Source: Candidatus Omnitrophota bacterium (GTDB taxonomy: Bacteria > Omnitrophota > Gorgyraeia > Zapsychrales > Aceulaceae). Taken from it: a DNA stretch of 42,992 nucleotides. Made by a program: the position numbers and the translations under genes. The notes below the pieces were generated by a model. That model did no database searches. It saw nothing but the letters and a program-made list of their open reading frames with translations, and was not told where the DNA came from. This document shows positions 33,531 to 41,768 of the stretch, piece by piece. The first letter of the stretch is position 1. Each line of letters opens with the position of its first letter. The stretch is from the NCBI GenBank assembly GCA_029564765.1, contig JAKQPK010000023.1, positions 227,640 to 270,631 of the forward strand. Reading direction: 5' to 3'.

Positions 33531-34616
33531 TTACGAGATCAGCTTGATGATATCACAAACAGAATGGGGACGGGCTATTTTTTCAATATTGGTTTTAGCG
33601 TTCTTAAGGTACATGGGGTCATTGCTCAACTTGTGGATCTCTGCCGCGATCCCTTCGATCGAAAGACCGCTTGCGCCAACACCAAATTCCTGCAAGACCT
33701 TGATATTATTCGTTTCCTGCCCAGGGATAGCGCTAAAAAATATCAACGGCAAGCCAACAGCGAGCGCCTCAGAGATGGAAAGCCCACCGGGTTTCGTGAT
33801 CAAAGCATCAGCCGCCATCATATATTCCTGCATGTTGTTGATAAAACCGCAGATCTTGGCGTTAGGAAACTGTTGCGCTGAAAGCGTGGTGCACAGTTTC
33901 TGATTATGCCCGCAGACGACTACGCACTGGATATCTGAAAGCTGACGGACGATGTCTTCGATGGGGCCAATACCAAAAGAGCCCGTGGCGATAAGGACTG
34001 TGAACATATCTGGCTTGAGCCCCAAGCGAGAACGCAAGGAACCTTTTTCATAAGAGGTCAAAAATTTCTCATCGACCGGAATGCCAGTGACAGCGATCTT
34101 CTCTTCGTCCACGCCCAAAGAAAGAAGTTTGTTCTTTGTGTACGCGCAAGCAACCGCATAATGATCCACATGCTGGCCCAGCCAAATGCTATGCGCGTCA
34201 TAATCTGTGACCACGCAGATCAGCTTAGAGGTGATCTTTTTCTCTCCCTTCAAGGCCGAAACGACTTCCGTTGAGAAAAAGTGGGTCGTGATCACATAGT
34301 CAAAATTCTCTTGCGTAAGGAATGCTTCGAATCTCCTGCCGTTAATATGATTAAAGACCCGCCGCACGACCTGCACCAATGGCAAAAGTAAGCGAATATC
34401 CGCCAACCAGAAGAAAAATGCCCATACCAAAGATAAATGTGAGATCAAGATGATGTAGGTCTTGCGATAAAGGTCTTTGTAGAAAGGATTCGTATGGTCG
34501 AGGACATCAACGCAGCGCACATCATGAGTGGTGTGCTTCTTGAGGCCGTTAAAAACGGCTTCAGCCGCTTTGCTATGACCGGCGCCGGCGCTGGCGTGGA
34601 CTATGAGTATTTTCAT
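33531..34616 (-). CDS. UgtP/MGD-like lipid glycosyltransferase (GT28 type)
   Basis: A 361-residue GT-B enzyme. It has ILIVHASAGAGHSKAAEAV at the start, the acceptor-side TDYDAHSIWLG near 136 and the donor-site TKPGGLSISEALAVGLPLIF near 278. This is the pattern of diacylglycerol glucosyl- or galactosyltransferases (UgtP, MGD). It probably acts at the inner-membrane face to make a glycolipid. The ATG at 34616 is chosen because a TTG upstream lies in the gmhB end; overlap with gmhB is 44 bases. Confidence 0.86.
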   Translation of the reverse strand: MKILIVHASAGAGHSKAAEAVFNGLKKHTTHDVRCVDVLDHTNPFYKDLYRKTYIILISHLSLVWAFFFWLADIRLLLPLVQVVRRVFNHINGRRFEAFLTQENFDYVITTHFFSTEVVSALKGEKKITSKLICVVTDYDAHSIWLGQHVDHYAVACAYTKNKLLSLGVDEEKIAVTGIPVDEKFLTSYEKGSLRSRLGLKPDMFTVLIATGSFGIGPIEDIVRQLSDIQCVVVCGHNQKLCTTLSAQQFPNAKICGFINNMQEYMMAADALITKPGGLSISEALAVGLPLIFFSAIPGQETNNIKVLQEFGVGASGLSIEGIAAEIHKLSNDPMYLKNAKTNIEKIARPHSVCDIIKLIS

Positions 34617-35163
34617 TGATAATGATGTGGGTTGCCTCAACTATGGTTTTGGCGATAAGATCTGGCTTTACGCGCCATGACTTGACGACATCAGCTGTCG
34701 TATTTTTTCCTGAAAGGACAAAAATAGTTTTGCATTTGGCATTGTGACCTGCCTCAATATCCGTCCGGTCGTCACCGACAAAATACGCGTAGCGTGCCTT
34801 GGCTAATGGTTTCTTCATCAGCTGCATCGCACGTTTAACGGATCCGATGCGGGGTTTTCGACAATCGCAATCAGCATCTGAGCGATGTGTGCAATAAAAC
34901 GCCCTGTTGATCCTCCCGCCTGCCTGGCGGATATGACGCAGCATGTAGTTATTGATACGTCGCAGCTTGTCTCGCGAATAAATACCTTTCCCAATACCGG
35001 CTTGATTCGAAACAATAAAAATAGAATAACCATGACGGGTCAGCTGAACGATAGAAGCAATGGCTCCTGGCAAAAATTTAAATTCCTTGACCTTGGTCAC
35101 ATAATTCCCATGGCCTGGAAATTGATTGATGACACCGTCTCGATCAAAAAAAACGATCTTCAT
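34573..35163 (-). CDS. gmhB: D-glycero-D-manno-heptose-1,7-bisphosphate phosphatase-like HAD protein
   Basis: A 196-residue HAD-IIIA phosphatase. Nucleophile and acid Asp are D7 and D9 in FFDRDGVIN; SNQAGIGKG near 52 and GDDRTD near 130 follow. The zinc-loop segment DADCDCRKP near 97 is typical of GmhB. With hddA and hddC nearby it fits the heptose pathway. HisB-N-type activity is a less likely alternative. The start overlaps the WaaE-like gene by 4 bases (ATGA). The basic C-terminal tail (PRQRRRRS) is unusual. Confidence 0.86.
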   Translation of the reverse strand: MKIVFFDRDGVINQFPGHGNYVTKVKEFKFLPGAIASIVQLTRHGYSIFIVSNQAGIGKGIYSRDKLRRINNYMLRHIRQAGGRINRAFYCTHRSDADCDCRKPRIGSVKRAMQLMKKPLAKARYAYFVGDDRTDIEAGHNAKCKTIFVLSGKNTTADVVKSWRVKPDLIAKTIVEATHIIINENTHSPRQRRRRS

Positions 35164-35924
35164 TTTCTAACACCTTCTTTTTTCATCTGCCAATACTTAG
35201 CATAGCTCATGACTTGGTAAAGGGAAGCAAAAAAAGCGATCATAAACCCGATGAACCCATCCTTATACCCTTTCTTCCCAATAAAAGACCGAAAAAAACG
35301 GTCGATCGTTCTCCACAGCGCGCGCCCACCAGACATCTGACGGCCGGTCGTGATCCATTTTTCCGCCTCAAGCGTTGTTTGACGATTGAGGCTGGCGAGA
35401 AAATGTTCAAAGTCAGGATAGCCTTTATGAACGATATCTTTTGTCAGATGTCCCGTCTGACCATTGACAAAAACACGCGGATGCACACCCACTTCTTCAT
35501 ACTTAAATCGGTTTTTCATAAAAAGGCGCAACTTCCCTGCCGGATACCATCCGCCATGGCGTACCCAGTAACTCCCGATAAAATTACGCAGCGGAATAGA
35601 AAAGGCGTGAAACGGCGTATTCGCCAAAACAGCGCTGATCTCCTGCTTAAGCTCCTCTGTGACCATTTCATCGGCGTCCAGGCTCAAGACCCATTCATTG
35701 TGCGCCTGAGCATACGCCCAATTGCGATGAAGCCCTTCGTTATCCATCTTACGATGATAGATCGTCGCTTGGTATTTTTTAGCGATCTCAACAGTTCGGT
35801 CGGCGCTCTCGTCATCGACTAAAACAAGCTCATCCGCCCAGCCGAACACACTGCCAAAACATTCATCAATGTTCTTTTCTTCGTTCTTGGCGATCACAAC
35901 AACAGATAAGGGGATCTTGCTCAT
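35160..35924 (-). CDS. WaaE/KdtX-like family 2 glycosyltransferase
   Basis: A 254-residue GT2 of the WaaE type: VVIAKNEEKNIDEC, LVDDESADRT near 35, the metal motif SLDADEMV near 83 and the HKGYPDFEHFLASLNRQT region near 165. WaaE adds glucose to inner-core heptose of LPS; the exact sugar here is unknown. The ATG overlaps the aminotransferase stop by 4 bases. Confidence 0.87.
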   Translation of the reverse strand: MSKIPLSVVVIAKNEEKNIDECFGSVFGWADELVLVDDESADRTVEIAKKYQATIYHRKMDNEGLHRNWAYAQAHNEWVLSLDADEMVTEELKQEISAVLANTPFHAFSIPLRNFIGSYWVRHGGWYPAGKLRLFMKNRFKYEEVGVHPRVFVNGQTGHLTKDIVHKGYPDFEHFLASLNRQTTLEAEKWITTGRQMSGGRALWRTIDRFFRSFIGKKGYKDGFIGFMIAFFASLYQVMSYAKYWQMKKEGVRK

Positions 35925-37027
35925 GGGGTCACACTCTTTCGTAAAACATCACAGACGTTATCGATCTGTTCTGTGGTCATATGCGGGAACATAGGGATGG
36001 ACAAAATTTCGCTGGCGATCTTTTCTGATGTCGGAAAATCACCTTTGCGATATCCTAATTCTTCATAAGCTTTTTGTAGGTGAAGCGGAATGGGATAATG
36101 GATCAAGACCCCGATACCGGCTGCCTGCATTTTCTGGCAAACAGCATCGCGATCCTTCACGCGAATCACGAAGGTTTGATAAACATGGCCCCGGCCCTCT
36201 GCTGTCACAGGGACAATAACGCCTTCGATCGTGCTCAAGATCTTTATATATTGCTGTGCCGCCTTCTGCCGCATCGCGTTCCATCGATCAAAATGTTTTA
36301 ACTTGGCTGCCAAGACGACAGCCTGCACGGTGTCAAGCCGCGAATTGTAACCTTTGATAATATGTTCGTAGCGATCCTTGCGTCCATAATCGCGAAACAT
36401 CAAAACCTTGCGAAAAAAAGCTTCATCGCTGGTCACGATCATGCCGCCATCGCCAAAGGCGCCCAAACCCTTGGTGGGATAAAAACTAAAACATCCCGCT
36501 AAGCCGAATGACCCGACCTTTCGGCCTTGATATAAGGCTCCGTGCGCTTGAGCACAGTCCTCAATGACCGCAATATTCTTTTCTTTGGCGATCTTCACGA
36601 TCTGCGTGATATTCGCTGCCTGTCCATAGAGGTGGACCGGCATGATGGCCTTGGTTCTTGGCGTGATGGCGTTTCGGATCTTCTCAGGATCGATATTGTA
36701 AATATCTTCCTGAATATCTACAAAGACAGGCTTAGCCCCTGTATAGCTAACGGCGAGCGCTGTCGCGATGAACGTAAAAGATGGGACGATCACTTCATCG
36801 CCTTGCTGAACGCCTAATGCGCGCAGGGCAAGATGCAACGCGTCCGTTCCCGAGTTGACACCGATCCCATACGCGCTTTCGCAATAAGAAGCGAACTGCG
36901 CCTCGAAATCCTTCACTTCCTGGCCTAAGATAAAATTTGACCTCTCAAAAACCTTTTCCAGTCCAGCATGGACCTGATCTTTAACCTCTTGGTATTGCGG
37001 TAAAAAATCAACAAAAGGAACCTTCAT
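35921..37027 (-). CDS. DegT/DnrJ/EryC1/StrS sugar aminotransferase, WbpE-like
   Basis: A 368-residue PLP enzyme. The PLP lysine lies in SFYPTKGLGAFGDGG near residue 184. It has GVNSGTDALHLALRAL near 57 and EDCAQAHGA near 157. It would put an amino group on a keto-sugar nucleotide. With the WbpB- and WbpD-like genes 18 kb away it could complete a UDP-diacetamido-sugar pathway. It contrasts with the lysine-less relative at 3322-4518. ATGA overlap with the heptosyltransferase gene. Confidence 0.9.
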   Translation of the reverse strand: MKVPFVDFLPQYQEVKDQVHAGLEKVFERSNFILGQEVKDFEAQFASYCESAYGIGVNSGTDALHLALRALGVQQGDEVIVPSFTFIATALAVSYTGAKPVFVDIQEDIYNIDPEKIRNAITPRTKAIMPVHLYGQAANITQIVKIAKEKNIAVIEDCAQAHGALYQGRKVGSFGLAGCFSFYPTKGLGAFGDGGMIVTSDEAFFRKVLMFRDYGRKDRYEHIIKGYNSRLDTVQAVVLAAKLKHFDRWNAMRQKAAQQYIKILSTIEGVIVPVTAEGRGHVYQTFVIRVKDRDAVCQKMQAAGIGVLIHYPIPLHLQKAYEELGYRKGDFPTSEKIASEILSIPMFPHMTTEQIDNVCDVLRKSVTP

Positions 37028-38103
37028 ATGATCTCTCCGATCCGACTCAAAACATCATCTACGCTAATACGTTTGATACATTGACGGTGCGAACATTCAG
37101 CCACCCGAAAACGCCGATAACAGGGCCGGCATAGAACAGACGCTGTCACGGTATGATGACCCTGCGACGGATACGGGCCATACACTTTTTCATCCACGGG
37201 GCCAAAGATCGAGACCGTCGGCACGCCAACCGCTACGGCAACATGGAGCGGCCCACCGTCGTTAACGATGGCTAAACGGCATCGAGATAAAAGTGCTGCG
37301 AACTGACCTAAGCTCGTTTTGCCAAGGACCTTGATGCAAGGCGAAACCATCTGCTGCATTACTTCTTCACACAAGATTTCTTCTAAAGCATCTCCTATCA
37401 GTATAATTTTGGCATGGCTTTTTTCAATAATTTTATCAGCTAATTTTGCGTATCTCTGCGCGGGCCATCGTTTGTATCCTGCGGCTTTTCCCCAGCTGGC
37501 ACCACCTCCGGGGATACAAGCGACAAGGGTATCGCGAGAATTGACACCCTGCGCTCTTAAAAAGTTTTCTGCCCACGCGTGGTCTTCAGCCTGCACATCC
37601 AACAAAAGCTTTCTTTCCTGAACGCGAATGCCCATTTTTTCTAAAAGATCCAAATAAAAATCAGCAACCGGTTTACCTTCATATCCAGCTAATTTTATTT
37701 TTTGCGTCAACCAAAAACCTCGACCGCGATAATCAAATCCGATACGTTCTCGAATGCCGGCCATCAAAGCAAAAAAACCGGCTTGTGGACTTAGCGAAAG
37801 ATCGATCATGGCGTCATAGCGCGTATTTTTGACCGTGCGAAAAAGATCCCAGACGCTGCATACGCACTGCTTTTTATCGGCTTTCCACATGCCAACAAGA
37901 TCATCCCTTTCATAAACATACACATTCTGAATATCTTTATTGGTTTTTACAACCGCTTCCGCGCGCTTGTTGCACACAAAATCGATGCGCGCCTGTGGTA
38001 ACGCCAGCTTGATATTGCGCGCAAGCGGTGTCGCGAACAGAACATCCCCTATGCCAAAAATATTAACGATCAGAATACGTTGATAAGAAACAGGCGATGC
38101 CAT
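37024..38103 (-). CDS. Family 9 glycosyltransferase (ADP-heptose:LPS type)
   Basis: A 359-residue GT9 protein. It has ILIVNIFGIGDVLFATPLA at the start, IPGGGASWGKAAGYKRWP near 205 and the donor-site NDGGPLHVAVAVGVPTVSIFGP near 290. GT9 enzymes add heptose to LPS core. A C-terminal Cys cluster (CRPCYRRF and CSHRQC) is typical of this family's end. The ATG immediately follows the stop of the preceding GT2 gene (TGAATG). Confidence 0.9.
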   Translation of the reverse strand: MASPVSYQRILIVNIFGIGDVLFATPLARNIKLALPQARIDFVCNKRAEAVVKTNKDIQNVYVYERDDLVGMWKADKKQCVCSVWDLFRTVKNTRYDAMIDLSLSPQAGFFALMAGIRERIGFDYRGRGFWLTQKIKLAGYEGKPVADFYLDLLEKMGIRVQERKLLLDVQAEDHAWAENFLRAQGVNSRDTLVACIPGGGASWGKAAGYKRWPAQRYAKLADKIIEKSHAKIILIGDALEEILCEEVMQQMVSPCIKVLGKTSLGQFAALLSRCRLAIVNDGGPLHVAVAVGVPTVSIFGPVDEKVYGPYPSQGHHTVTASVLCRPCYRRFRVAECSHRQCIKRISVDDVLSRIGEII

Positions 38104-38946
38104 TCAGCTGATCTTTTCTTTAACGCGATGGAATGTTTTATATCGAACCTTAAACCAGCGACAAGGATGCCACCAATACTGCTGATGAACGTATTCTAGG
38201 TCGGATTCGCTTGTTTCGTGGGATCTCACTAGCTGCTGCATCACGCGCGGATGAGAACCGAAATAAGCCGGAAAACGACCTAGGTCCCCGAACGTATAAA
38301 GCGATTGACGCTCCTCAGCCTTGAGCTGGACAAATCCAATATCTTCTGCATTCTTCCGTCGAGAAGCCATAACATCTTGCGGCTGCACCCAGCCATAATG
38401 ATAAACAAAACAATCAGTATTTTTTCGCCTTAAGGGCTTTCCATCTTTACGCTGAAAAGCGTATGCATCTCCAAAAGATTCAACAGTGCCGTTATTGCGG
38501 ATAATGCGGTCTTGTTTCTGATACCACCCATGGTCAATGCGGTAGCGATAATAGCTACCGTAGAAATGCAACCACTTAAAGCGCAGCGCGTCGACGTCCC
38601 TATCGAGTAGAAACTTCTTCATACATCTCCATAATCGAGGAAGATCCTCTTCATGAATAACTTCATCTGACTGCACATAGAACGCCCAATCCCCGCTGCA
38701 ATGGGAGAGCGCGATATTGGTCTGCTGCGACAAAACTTCTTTGCCTTGGGCCATATCCCAACGCGTTTCAACGATCTTGATCTTCGGGTCATTTAGAGAG
38801 AGGATCAGCGCGCGTGTATCATCCTCGCTATCTCCAATATTGATAACGAACTCATCACAGATCGGCAAAATGGATCGGATCGATTCCAAGACCGGATAGT
38901 TGTATTTTCGCGCATTACGTACGATCGTAAACCCGCTAACTTTCAT
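38104..38946 (-). CDS. Glycosyltransferase, GT2-like
   Basis: A 280-residue protein with a GT-A start (FTIVRNARKYNYPVLESI), INIGDSEDDTRAL near 36, and WAFYVQSDEVIHEEDL near 87, where SDE replaces the DxD. The C-terminal part is rich in Trp and Tyr. It lies between the GT4 and GT9 genes, so it most likely builds the same surface glycan. The start overlaps the GT4 gene by 11 bases and has GGGGAC before it. Donor and acceptor unknown. Confidence 0.78.
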   Translation of the reverse strand: MKVSGFTIVRNARKYNYPVLESIRSILPICDEFVINIGDSEDDTRALILSLNDPKIKIVETRWDMAQGKEVLSQQTNIALSHCSGDWAFYVQSDEVIHEEDLPRLWRCMKKFLLDRDVDALRFKWLHFYGSYYRYRIDHGWYQKQDRIIRNNGTVESFGDAYAFQRKDGKPLRRKNTDCFVYHYGWVQPQDVMASRRKNAEDIGFVQLKAEERQSLYTFGDLGRFPAYFGSHPRVMQQLVRSHETSESDLEYVHQQYWWHPCRWFKVRYKTFHRVKEKIS

Positions 38947-40060
38947 GTCTGTCCCCGCAAACCTCTTGATACACGGCTAATGTTTCTCGAGCTGTTTTTT
39001 CAAACGAAAAATCCTGAGCGCGCATACGCGCTTTCTTCTGAAGATCCGCCTTAAGATCTTTGTCCTCTAGGATACGCTGTATACCGCGCGCAATGTCTTT
39101 GACATCCGCCGGATTCACGCAGCAAGCTGCATCACCCGCGACTTCTGCGCAGGAAGATGTGTTTGATGTCACGACCGCAGCCCCACAATTGAACGCTTCC
39201 AGGATCGGAAAGCCAAATCCTTCATAAAAAGAAGGAAAAACGAACACCTCAGCTGTATTATAAAGGCCGCAAAGCTCTTCATCCGTTAAATATCCTAAAA
39301 AAACAATCTCTCCCTCGAGCCCTTGCGCAGCAATATCTGATGCCAAATGCTCCTGCATCCAACCTTTCATGCCAGCGACCACAAGTTTTCCAGAAAATAT
39401 TTTTTGCGTTTTAAGCAAACGAAATGCCTGGATCAAGTTTGAAAGATTTTTTCGCGGTTCAATAGTTCCAATGAACAATAAAAAGGGTTCTACCACGCCT
39501 TTGACCTTAAGGGCATGCTTCATGGATCGCTGCTCCTGTTCGGTCAAAACGCGAAAGATTTTCTTGTCCACGCCCTGAGGAATAACCGCAACCCGCGAAT
39601 TATCGATAGTAAAGAATTTCTGCAGGTCAAGACGCGTATTGTTCGAGCAACAAATGATCTTATCCGCACGGGCAACGATCTGCTGAAAATGTTCTTCTGT
39701 TTGTTCGATGGTTTCTGCGGTATGCCCTTGAAGATAAACCCTATGGATAAGATCATGCACCGTCACGACTATCCTTCCCTTGATATCCGGTAAAGCTTCT
39801 GGACTTGGCGCATGATAAAGATCAATACCGCCAAACATCTTTGGCCCTCGGCCAAAAAGATCAAGCCGAGGATGAAAATTCTTTGCGGCGATCCTTGGAA
39901 GCGACCGCTTAAGATCAAACAACCCTTTGCGCGCATACAAAAAATATTGGTTCTCGTGGTCGATCGCCGCTAAAGATCTGACGAGATTATGGGCATAACG
40001 GCCGATCCCTGTGTATTTCTTCAAAAGGAATGAACGGCAGTTGATAGCGATGCGTGACAT
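38936..40060 (-). CDS. Family 4 glycosyltransferase
   Basis: A 374-residue GT-B enzyme of family 4. It has YTGIGRYAHNLVRSL near 16, LLFIGTIEPRKNLSNLI near 194 and the donor motif FPSFYEGFGFPILEAFNCG near 275. It probably adds mannose or a related sugar to a lipid-linked glycan. It is 3 bases after hddC, so it may use GDP-heptose; this is inference. Confidence 0.88.
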   Translation of the reverse strand: MSRIAINCRSFLLKKYTGIGRYAHNLVRSLAAIDHENQYFLYARKGLFDLKRSLPRIAAKNFHPRLDLFGRGPKMFGGIDLYHAPSPEALPDIKGRIVVTVHDLIHRVYLQGHTAETIEQTEEHFQQIVARADKIICCSNNTRLDLQKFFTIDNSRVAVIPQGVDKKIFRVLTEQEQRSMKHALKVKGVVEPFLLFIGTIEPRKNLSNLIQAFRLLKTQKIFSGKLVVAGMKGWMQEHLASDIAAQGLEGEIVFLGYLTDEELCGLYNTAEVFVFPSFYEGFGFPILEAFNCGAAVVTSNTSSCAEVAGDAACCVNPADVKDIARGIQRILEDKDLKADLQKKARMRAQDFSFEKTARETLAVYQEVCGDRHES

Positions 40061-40063
40061 AAC

Positions 40064-40768
40064 TTAATGAAGTTCGGTTTGTGCCCGCTGATAGCGATCG
40101 GGCGTGCCGATATCCAAGAACTGATGCTCCGTAACGAATCCGTAAAATCCCTTACCGACCAAAAGAGGAAAGAATTCACGCTCGATCGAAAACGCATTCT
40201 GGGCGGGCATATGGTCAAAAGCCTTCTTATCAAAACAATAAATACCAACGCTAACAAAAGGCGAGCTTATCAAATTGGCTTTTTCTTGAAAGTTTATGAT
40301 CTCATTATTCTCGCTAAGAACAACGGACCCAAAATCACTTTTTTCTTCTACCTTGTTCAGCACAAGAGAAGCCAGAGCTTTCTTTTCGTTGTGGTACGCA
40401 AAAAATTTCTCAAAGGGCACAGAACAGAAACAGTCCCCATTGAGCCCAAAAAAGACAGGGCTTTGGATCTTCTTTTGCGCTAATTTAAATGCGCCACCTG
40501 TTCCCAACGGAATTTCTTCACGGGAAAACTCAATACAGAGATCGAGCGAAGAATGACGGTAATGAGATTCGATCTCTTCAGCTTTGTACCCTGTGCACAG
40601 AATAACCCGTCGAAAACCTTGCGAAGCAATATTAGAAAGTAAGAGATCGAGAAAAGGAATGCCGTTAACCTGAGCTAAGACTTTCGGGGTATCCCCTGTT
40701 TGCGGCTGCAAACGTTTTCCTAATCCTCCAGCTAACACAACCACATCAATGTCTCGTAGTTGAAGCAA
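40064..40768 (-). CDS. hddC: Sugar-1-phosphate nucleotidyltransferase, HddC-like
   Basis: A 234-residue nucleotidyltransferase: VVVLAGGLGKRLQP near residue 9, PKVLAQVNGIPFLD, GTGGAFKLAQ near 90 and FLDIGTPDRYQRAQ at the end. With hddA next to it, it is likely the GDP-D-glycero-D-manno-heptose guanylyltransferase. The start is the TTG at 40768, preceded by GGAAGG in the hddA end; there is no early ATG. A mannose-1-phosphate enzyme is an alternative. Confidence 0.82.
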   Translation of the reverse strand: MLQLRDIDVVVLAGGLGKRLQPQTGDTPKVLAQVNGIPFLDLLLSNIASQGFRRVILCTGYKAEEIESHYRHSSLDLCIEFSREEIPLGTGGAFKLAQKKIQSPVFFGLNGDCFCSVPFEKFFAYHNEKKALASLVLNKVEEKSDFGSVVLSENNEIINFQEKANLISSPFVSVGIYCFDKKAFDHMPAQNAFSIEREFFPLLVGKGFYGFVTEHQFLDIGTPDRYQRAQTELH

Positions 40769-40769
40769 A

Positions 40770-41768
40770 TTATTTTACCTTCCCTGAATCAGGTTGATAA
40801 AAAATGATCTGGCTTCCCAAGCTCTCAAAACGGAACGGGATCTCAAGGAAATTCTTAAGTCGTTTGCGGATCGCTGCATGCCTTCCGGGCTCCGCAAAGA
40901 TCAGAACAAACCCGCCACCTCCAGCCCCTAGAAGCTTTCCACCCAAGGCTCCAGCTTTCTTTGCTGCCGTATAAATTTCATCCACGTGTGGAGTTGTGAT
41001 CTTGTCGGACAATTGCCGCTTGATCAACCACCCCTTATCTAATAGCTTACCAAAACGGATCCAATCATGTTTATCAAGGCATCGCAGGCCTTCTTTGGCC
41101 ATTTGATGGAGTTCTTTCAAGTCCTGCTTCTTGACAGGGATATTTTTAATCTGGTGCTTAGCGATCTCGGATGCCATTCTCGAAAATCCTGTAAAAAATA
41201 ACATCAAATGACCTTGCAGCTCGAACAGCTTATCCGAAGAAAGAGTGACCTTGGTCACGCGCAGATGATTGGACCCGCCAAATTCGATATAATTAAGCCC
41301 GCCGTACGCGGCCAAAACCTGATCCTGACAACCCACGCACTCGCGGCACATCTCTTGCTCCACATAGATCGCCTCGCTGGCAAGCTGCTCTTTACTGACC
41401 ATCCTGCCTTTCAAAGCGTACAATACGTTAAGAAGCCCAACGGTAAAAGCAGAGCTGGACCCAAGCCCCGTGCGCGCCGGCAGGTCACCATCGTGATGAA
41501 TTTCGATCCCTTCCTGGACTTTCATGAACCTTAAGACCTCGCGCACCGAAGGATGTTCAATATCATTAATACTCTTGACATGCTCCATTTTAGAATAGAT
41601 GATCCGCGACTTATGGTCAAAAAAAGGCGGCAAATAACGGCACGTTATCCAGCAATATTTATCGATCGTTGTCGCTAGCGTTGCTCCGGTATTCTCCTGA
41701 AACCACGCTGGGTAATCTGTACCTCCACCAAAAAATGACACACGAAATGGGGTTCGGCTGATGATCAT
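40770..41768 (-). CDS. hddA: GHMP kinase, D-glycero-D-manno-heptose 7-phosphate kinase-like
   Basis: A 332-residue GHMP kinase. It has ISRTPFRVSFFGGGTDYP at the start, the ATP loop LPARTGLGSSSAFTVGLLN near 96 and GAGGGGFVLIFAEP near 285. The pattern matches HddA kinases, which phosphorylate heptose-7-phosphate at C1. It lies directly before hddC; gmhB supplies the phosphatase. No gmhA isomerase is in the window. The ATG overlaps the radical SAM stop by 4 bases. Confidence 0.86.
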   Translation of the reverse strand: MIISRTPFRVSFFGGGTDYPAWFQENTGATLATTIDKYCWITCRYLPPFFDHKSRIIYSKMEHVKSINDIEHPSVREVLRFMKVQEGIEIHHDGDLPARTGLGSSSAFTVGLLNVLYALKGRMVSKEQLASEAIYVEQEMCRECVGCQDQVLAAYGGLNYIEFGGSNHLRVTKVTLSSDKLFELQGHLMLFFTGFSRMASEIAKHQIKNIPVKKQDLKELHQMAKEGLRCLDKHDWIRFGKLLDKGWLIKRQLSDKITTPHVDEIYTAAKKAGALGGKLLGAGGGGFVLIFAEPGRHAAIRKRLKNFLEIPFRFESLGSQIIFYQPDSGKVK

